Below the pieces are notes generated by a model. It did not search any database. It saw only the letters and a list, made by a program, of their open reading frames with translations, and had not been told where the DNA came from. Shown piece by piece: positions 60,870 to 64,000 of a stretch of DNA of 64,000 bases (its first letter is position 1; every line of letters starts with the position of its first letter). This stretch comes from Eumeta japonica. Its lineage: Eukaryota > Arthropoda > Insecta > Lepidoptera > Psychidae. The position numbers were made by a program, and so were the translations under genes. The DNA is taken from positions 620,001 to 684,000 of the forward strand of contig BGZK01000019.1 in the NCBI GenBank assembly GCA_005406025.1. Reading direction: 5' to 3'.

Positions 60870-63800
60870 GTTCCATCGAATCTTAGGTAACTTTATATAT
60901 TTATAGTAAAATATAATAAATTATGAAAAACATAAAAAACTTATTCATCGCGATCCTGAGAAATGTGGTTTTTGAATTAAACCTCTTTTCAATAGAGGCA
61001 CAGACTTATGTTACTGATGAACATGCGATAAGACGACGCATAACATAATGATAACATTTAATATTTGTATTAGTAAGTGTGTCAACATGACTTCAGCGTA
61101 ATTTTGTAATAGATGTAATTAAGTCATGCTGGGTTTAGCTGCAGTAGAAAATAGGCTGAGACATTTCTCTTACAAAAATCAAATATTTTTGTAAAAGAAA
61201 TGTCAACAGATTAATTATTAGAATTGTTTCACATATTAACCATACAAAACCACAATAAAATTATTACTCACAAAAGCACACCCACGTACACCTACATGGC
61301 CACGTACATAACCCCCCATACCATGAAAAAAGAAACACACACAAACACATAACTATATTTTCACAAAAAATTGTCATACCGCTTATTAGTTGTCAAATAT
61401 ATATAGACAGGCGGACAGATGGGAAAATACACGGCAGACACGATTTTAAAAACTATAGTACTAAGGTTAGTGAGTCATGAAATTAATATTTATCACGAAA
61501 TTTGATCTAAAACTTGCACGTATAGGCAGACGCTACAGACTTATATAGTAGGAAACTAATTTTATTGGTTCAACTTTGAACATTTGAAACTTTTAATTAT
61601 AGGAATTGACTTATTAACACTTTTGGTAAGTTATGATGATACTTAAAAAGCCTGCAACATGACACTGCATAAATTTTAAATTATCTAGTGTCGATAAAAT
61701 ATTTAGAAATTTGAAATATATGAAGCGACTTTATCCCCTCATTCAGTTTATTTAGATAAATTTCTTTTTTTTTAAGTGAAAAACATATAATAGAAATTTT
61801 TTCGCCCTTATGGTAATGTTAAAGCAACATAAGATAAAAAAATTATAGCATCAAGGAAAGCAATATACTTCTATTACTCTCCTGTGGTGCGAGTCATAGA
61901 TTCAATTGTTCTTTGTGGGGCGAAGGGTTTTGTAGTGTCTGTGGGCATTTGTCTGCGTTTGTCCGCAAATTTTGCGATCTGTGGCTAGTATTAGTATCTA
62001 TGATCTGCGTTACGTTTGTGCTAGAATTCTTGTCAAGAGAAAAAGTTTTGTTTATTCACATGATTCACCCGTTTAATACTAATTTATATACTGAAAGAAT
62101 TTTATTTCTCTTATAAAAAGCGATTAGATATTCTTGAACTAGTGAAGTGCAAAAAGATCTACTACTCGGCCAGCTATTTACCTATTGAAGAGAATATGAA
62201 AGTTTCTAAAGCGTGATTTTATCGTTTTATGATAGGTAAGTTTTGTAAATTAAGAAACAAATATTTGTAATATAGTATTACGTAAAACTAAAAATTTAGT
62301 TTTAACTTTATAATTTATTGATAATTACACCTTTCCGGATATCAAAAATTGCCAGTTTGATTGGTGATTAGTTAAATTATATTCGCTGAGACAACGCATT
62401 ACGACTACAATATTGGCGTGAGAGATAATTATGATGACCTTTTGATACAATGCATGGTCATGTACGTAATTGTCTTTTTTTTATTACATGTTTAGCTGTA
62501 GCCCCTGGTTTGATCCACGTTAAATTTTATTATATTTACGTGTCTCTTTTAAGTTCGTAACTAAGCGTATTTTTCTAATTAAATACTATCTAGATGTTAT
62601 GTTAGAAAACAAAAGGACCATTCCTAAAACATAATAACCTAAAACCCTTAATAAACAACTTCTTCAATAACTAACATTTTTTGTAATTGCCTTAGTAGTT
62701 CTTAAAATCTATACATTTATATTTACAAACAAACTCTTCAGCTTTATATATTAGATTTTTGACTAATGATCTTTGTCATATTTAAAACTTTGGTTAAATA
62801 CTATATTAACGTTCTCAAAAATCTTATGAGAATCTACCTATCTGCATAAACACTAACTTAAACATAATATTGTGTTTATAAATGATGAGAGCTAGTTAAT
62901 TCATATTTGCTTGCAAAAAAATTGCATCATCTTTTCTGTGAAACAATAATATTTAGAATTTTAATACATAATAAATAATTTTAATATTGTGTATTAGACA
63001 GAAAGATAGGATGTCAATAATGATGTGGTAAATTCAAACTGAAATTTTTTTACTAACTTTACAGACTAAAAAAAGTGTTTTGATTTGCTTTAAATTTACA
63101 ATTGCCAATTAAAAACATAAATTTAAAAAAATATAAGACAAAAGCAATAAACTTAATTAAACATCTTCTATTGCTTTGTTGTAAATGACTTACAAAATTT
63201 GCCAAATACATTAATATATTTTTTTGAAATCATGTGCAATATTAAGAAAGTAATTTGAATAAAAATCTTTTTAGGCATAATCTGTCATTTATGAAGACAT
63301 ATTAAAAAAAATGTAGTCTGATTTCACAGATTTGTGTTATAATTGTCATAGTTCTTCAATATTTAAAAAATAAAATCAACTACAGAAAATCTCAACATCA
63401 ACTTGAGTTTGCACAAGTACATTTACTAATGTCATTGTATTTAATCTTTATATTTCTTTTGATCTTTGCGTTGTATTTATTATTGATTGCCAAATATTCC
63501 AAAATTTTCAATTATTTATTATGTTAGATTTTTTAAATCGACTAACAAATGCATCCAACATTCTGAAATCAGAGTATGAATAAGTAGATACTTTAACCTA
63601 CAGTCATTTACTAAATCAGAAATAAATCATAACCATGTAGTGTTAGTTAGTAGACAGTGAATTTGAAATCTATCAGGGCATAGATCAAAAGTAATAAAAA
63701 TGATACGTCAACATAAACATAGTTCTAGAGGCAGAAAAATGTTTAAAAGAGAATTCAATTCTTGTCGTTGATCCTCTCTGTGCCTGACTCTGTTTATTTT

Positions 63801-64000
63801 TTAATTTATTTATTATTTTTGGTTATTAATGTAATATTTATTTATTGTATTATTAAATATTTAAGTGCTATGAGTTAACAATTACAGCACAAATTTGTGG
63901 TATCACATAGAAGAACAACTTATGAAAAGTTTATTAAAATTGTCCATATTTGAAATATATGTATATATATGTTTTTAACATATTTTTTAAGTTCTTTTTA
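60319..64000. other. No gene seen
   Basis: AT-rich throughout apart from the (TA)n tract. The frame at 61913-62116 (MWGEGFCSVCGHLSAF...) has no recognisable domain. Confidence 0.5.
60793..60869. repeat. (TA)n microsatellite
   Basis: About 77 bp of alternating AT with a single C interruption at 60854. Likely variable in length. Confidence 0.97.

Noticed and set aside
1..64000. CRISPR arrays, operons, tRNA and rRNA genes
   Set aside because: Looked for and not seen; the sequence is eukaryotic and no regularly spaced short repeats or cloverleaf-forming stretches with consensus A/B boxes were noticed.

Overview
The window looks like insect nuclear DNA, almost certainly from a moth or butterfly. 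It is AT-rich, has split genes with GT/AG introns, and is crowded with decayed transposons. Several interspersed repeats are of kinds I know as common in Lepidoptera: the 'GTGCGAGTCGGACTCGC ... GGGTTCCGTAC' family with its GGAC-rich tail, and LINE 3' ends carrying 'TTGAGTTTCTTGCCCATTC'. The order is an inference from these repeats. I see no bacterial genes, CRISPR array, tRNA or rRNA.

Two host genes are well supported, both on the minus strand. (1) Mitoferrin, a mitochondrial iron importer of the SLC25 family. Four exons can be joined in phase: 43176-43292, 38031-38116, 14697-14827 and 12217-12273. They encode the first ~130 residues; the rest must lie left of position 1. Its second intron is about 23 kb and holds much of the repeat content. 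(2) A complete PLP homeostasis protein (PLPBP/PROSC/YggS family) in four exons between 53731 and 56365, encoding 249 residues. The two genes are separated by about 10 kb containing a degraded LINE.

Mobile DNA makes up most of what else can be recognised. There are at least seven mariner copies: at 1-936, 7770-8870 and 32490-34178 (one family); 18139-19540 (a second, both ends found); 21340-22730 and 31170-31770 (a third); and 32796-33955 (a fourth, nested inside another mariner with exact TA duplication). A hAT deletion derivative lies at 22974-24029 with an 8-bp target duplication. Two jockey-like LINE copies are present: 46607-49290, and 58850-60305 with a 13-bp target duplication. Two 3' ends of another LINE lie at 16335-16822 and 20140-20620. 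Further elements have terminal inverted repeats: 4677-5191 with a partial copy at 45475-45966, 15208-16001, and 35589-36884. The last one encloses an ORF with a mitochondrial-like N-terminus.

I found no convincing new functional system. The best leads are the inverted-repeat element with the captured-looking ORF, tandem ~150-bp monomers at the broken 5' side of a LINE, near-perfect snap-back hairpins inside two mariners, and a 58-bp almost perfect palindrome in mitoferrin intron 1. Regions not mentioned are AT-rich intron or intergenic DNA in which I see nothing supportable.
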